From Ferrimonas lipolytica (GTDB lineage Bacteria; Pseudomonadota; Gammaproteobacteria; Enterobacterales; Shewanellaceae), in the NCBI RefSeq assembly GCF_012295575.1, contig NZ_CP051180.1, forward strand, positions 2,542,001 through 2,606,000: a stretch of DNA of 64,000 nt, in the 5' to 3' direction. The notes below the pieces were generated by a model. The model was given only the letters and a program-made list of their open reading frames with translations. It ran no database searches and was not told where the DNA came from. A program made the translations under genes and the position numbers. Below are positions 63,459-64,000 of the stretch, piece after piece; position 1 is the first letter of the stretch; each line of letters begins with the position of its first letter.

Positions 63459-64000
63459 ATGCGATACATTGGAGCCCACGTTAGTGCCAGTGGCGGCGTC
63501 GAAAACGCCCCAGTTAATGCCCATAAACTCGGCGCTAACGCCTTTGCCCTGTTCACTAAGAATCAGCGCCGTTGGCAAGCGAAACCTTTAACTGAAGAAA
63601 ACATCAATAACTTCAAGCAGCGTTGCGCCCAATACGGCTTTGCCCCAGAGCAGATTCTACCTCACGACAGCTACCTAATTAACTTAGGCCATCCTGAAGC
63701 AGAGCCGTTACAGCGTTCTCGCGATGCCTTTATCGATGAGATGCAGCGTTGTGAACAGCTTGGGTTAACGCTGCTTAATTTTCACCCTGGCAGCCATCTT
63801 AAAAAGATCTCCGAACAAGATTGTTTAGCGCGTATTGCCGAATCGATAAACCTCGCCTTAGATGCCACTGTTGGGGTGACCGCAGTAATTGAAAACACCG
63901 CTGGTCAAGGCAGCAACCTCGGCCACCGTTTCGAACATCTCGCTGCGATTATCGACCAAGTTGAAGATAAAACACGGGTTGGTGTTTGCCTCGATACCTG
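63459..64000 (+). CDS. nfo: Endonuclease IV (AP endonuclease), 3' end outside window
   Basis: Zn-dependent apurinic/apyrimidinic endonuclease. ATG at 63459 with GGAGAA upstream. The first 180 residues show [39 protein letters not shown] (metal His), [10 protein letters not shown] and VIENTAGQG (metal Glu), all endonuclease IV signatures. The frame runs off the right edge at VGVCLDT. Confidence 0.95.
   Translation, partial: MRYIGAHVSASGGVENAPVNAHKLGANAFALFTKNQRRWQAKPLTEENINNFKQRCAQYGFAPEQILPHDSYLINLGHPEAEPLQRSRDAFIDEMQRCEQLGLTLLNFHPGSHLKKISEQDCLARIAESINLALDATVGVTAVIENTAGQGSNLGHRFEHLAAIIDQVEDKTRVGVCLDT

Overview
The window looks like a chromosomal segment of a marine-type gammaproteobacterium in the Alteromonadales, near Shewanella or Ferrimonas. 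The evidence is the gene order rpoE-rseABC-lepA-lepB-rnc-era-recO-pdxJ-acpS, the presence of mutH (Dam-directed mismatch repair), a small tetraheme cytochrome of the Shewanella STC/CctA type, and an NrfBCD electron-transfer set. The genus cannot be fixed from the sequence alone. No rRNA, tRNA, CRISPR array, insertion sequence or prophage was seen. The rhlE gene is cut by the left edge and nfo by the right edge.

Layout. 1-2 kb: end of an rhlE-like helicase and a GNAT acetyltransferase. 2-8 kb: an aryl-sulfate sulfotransferase (assT) with an outer-membrane barrel gene, a TetR-type regulator, and on the opposite strand the dedicated disulfide pair dsbL-dsbI, then an acetoacetate-decarboxylase-like gene. 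The assT Shine-Dalgarno lies inside a perfect 13-bp hairpin. 8-14 kb: a surface-structure cluster with two DUF4402 pilin-like proteins, a PapD-type chaperone, a 984-residue usher-like outer-membrane protein and a lipoprotein. The last two both end in SPOR-like domains with the same cysteine spacing. 14-16.5 kb: an acetyltransferase, a short-chain dehydrogenase lacking its catalytic residues, and a small unknown protein.

16.5-26.5 kb is the most interesting part. It is an oxidative sugar-degradation operon: dehydratase, HpcH/HpaI aldolase, mutarotase, SMP-30 lactonase, beta-hydroxyacid dehydrogenase, SDR dehydrogenase and TauE/SafE exporter. It faces a Na+/sugar symporter and a LacI-type regulator across a control region with tandem operators and a perfect CRP site. 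The gene set matches the sulfo-Entner-Doudoroff route for sulfoquinovose. Here, however, a reductase resembling YihU, with a lysine at the place where YihU has its sulfonate-binding arginine, replaces the usual sulfolactaldehyde dehydrogenase. I infer a sulfo-ED variant ending in DHPS export. The sulfonated substrate is not proven. Matching operators at about 14.76 and 16.2 kb suggest a wider regulon.

26.9-48 kb is conserved housekeeping DNA: acpS to rpoE on the minus strand with a sigma-E autoregulatory promoter, nadB, ygfX/sdhE, a Bcr-type efflux pump, nhaR/nhaA, a dicarboxylate symporter, thyA, lgt, ptsP and rppH. A palindromic MITE-like element lies between rseC and lepA. The rppH-mutH gap holds several DnaA-box matches, and mutH itself may be leaderless. 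48-56.8 kb: mutH, a membrane adenylate cyclase, oxyR, yfbR, a diguanylate cyclase, an ECF sigma/anti-sigma/DUF4097 operon, and queG. 56.8-64 kb: two related LysR regulators, an anaerobic operon (small membrane protein, nrfB, nrfC, nrfD, tetraheme cytochrome) behind an FNR-like class II promoter, a hemerythrin protein, ung and the start of nfo.
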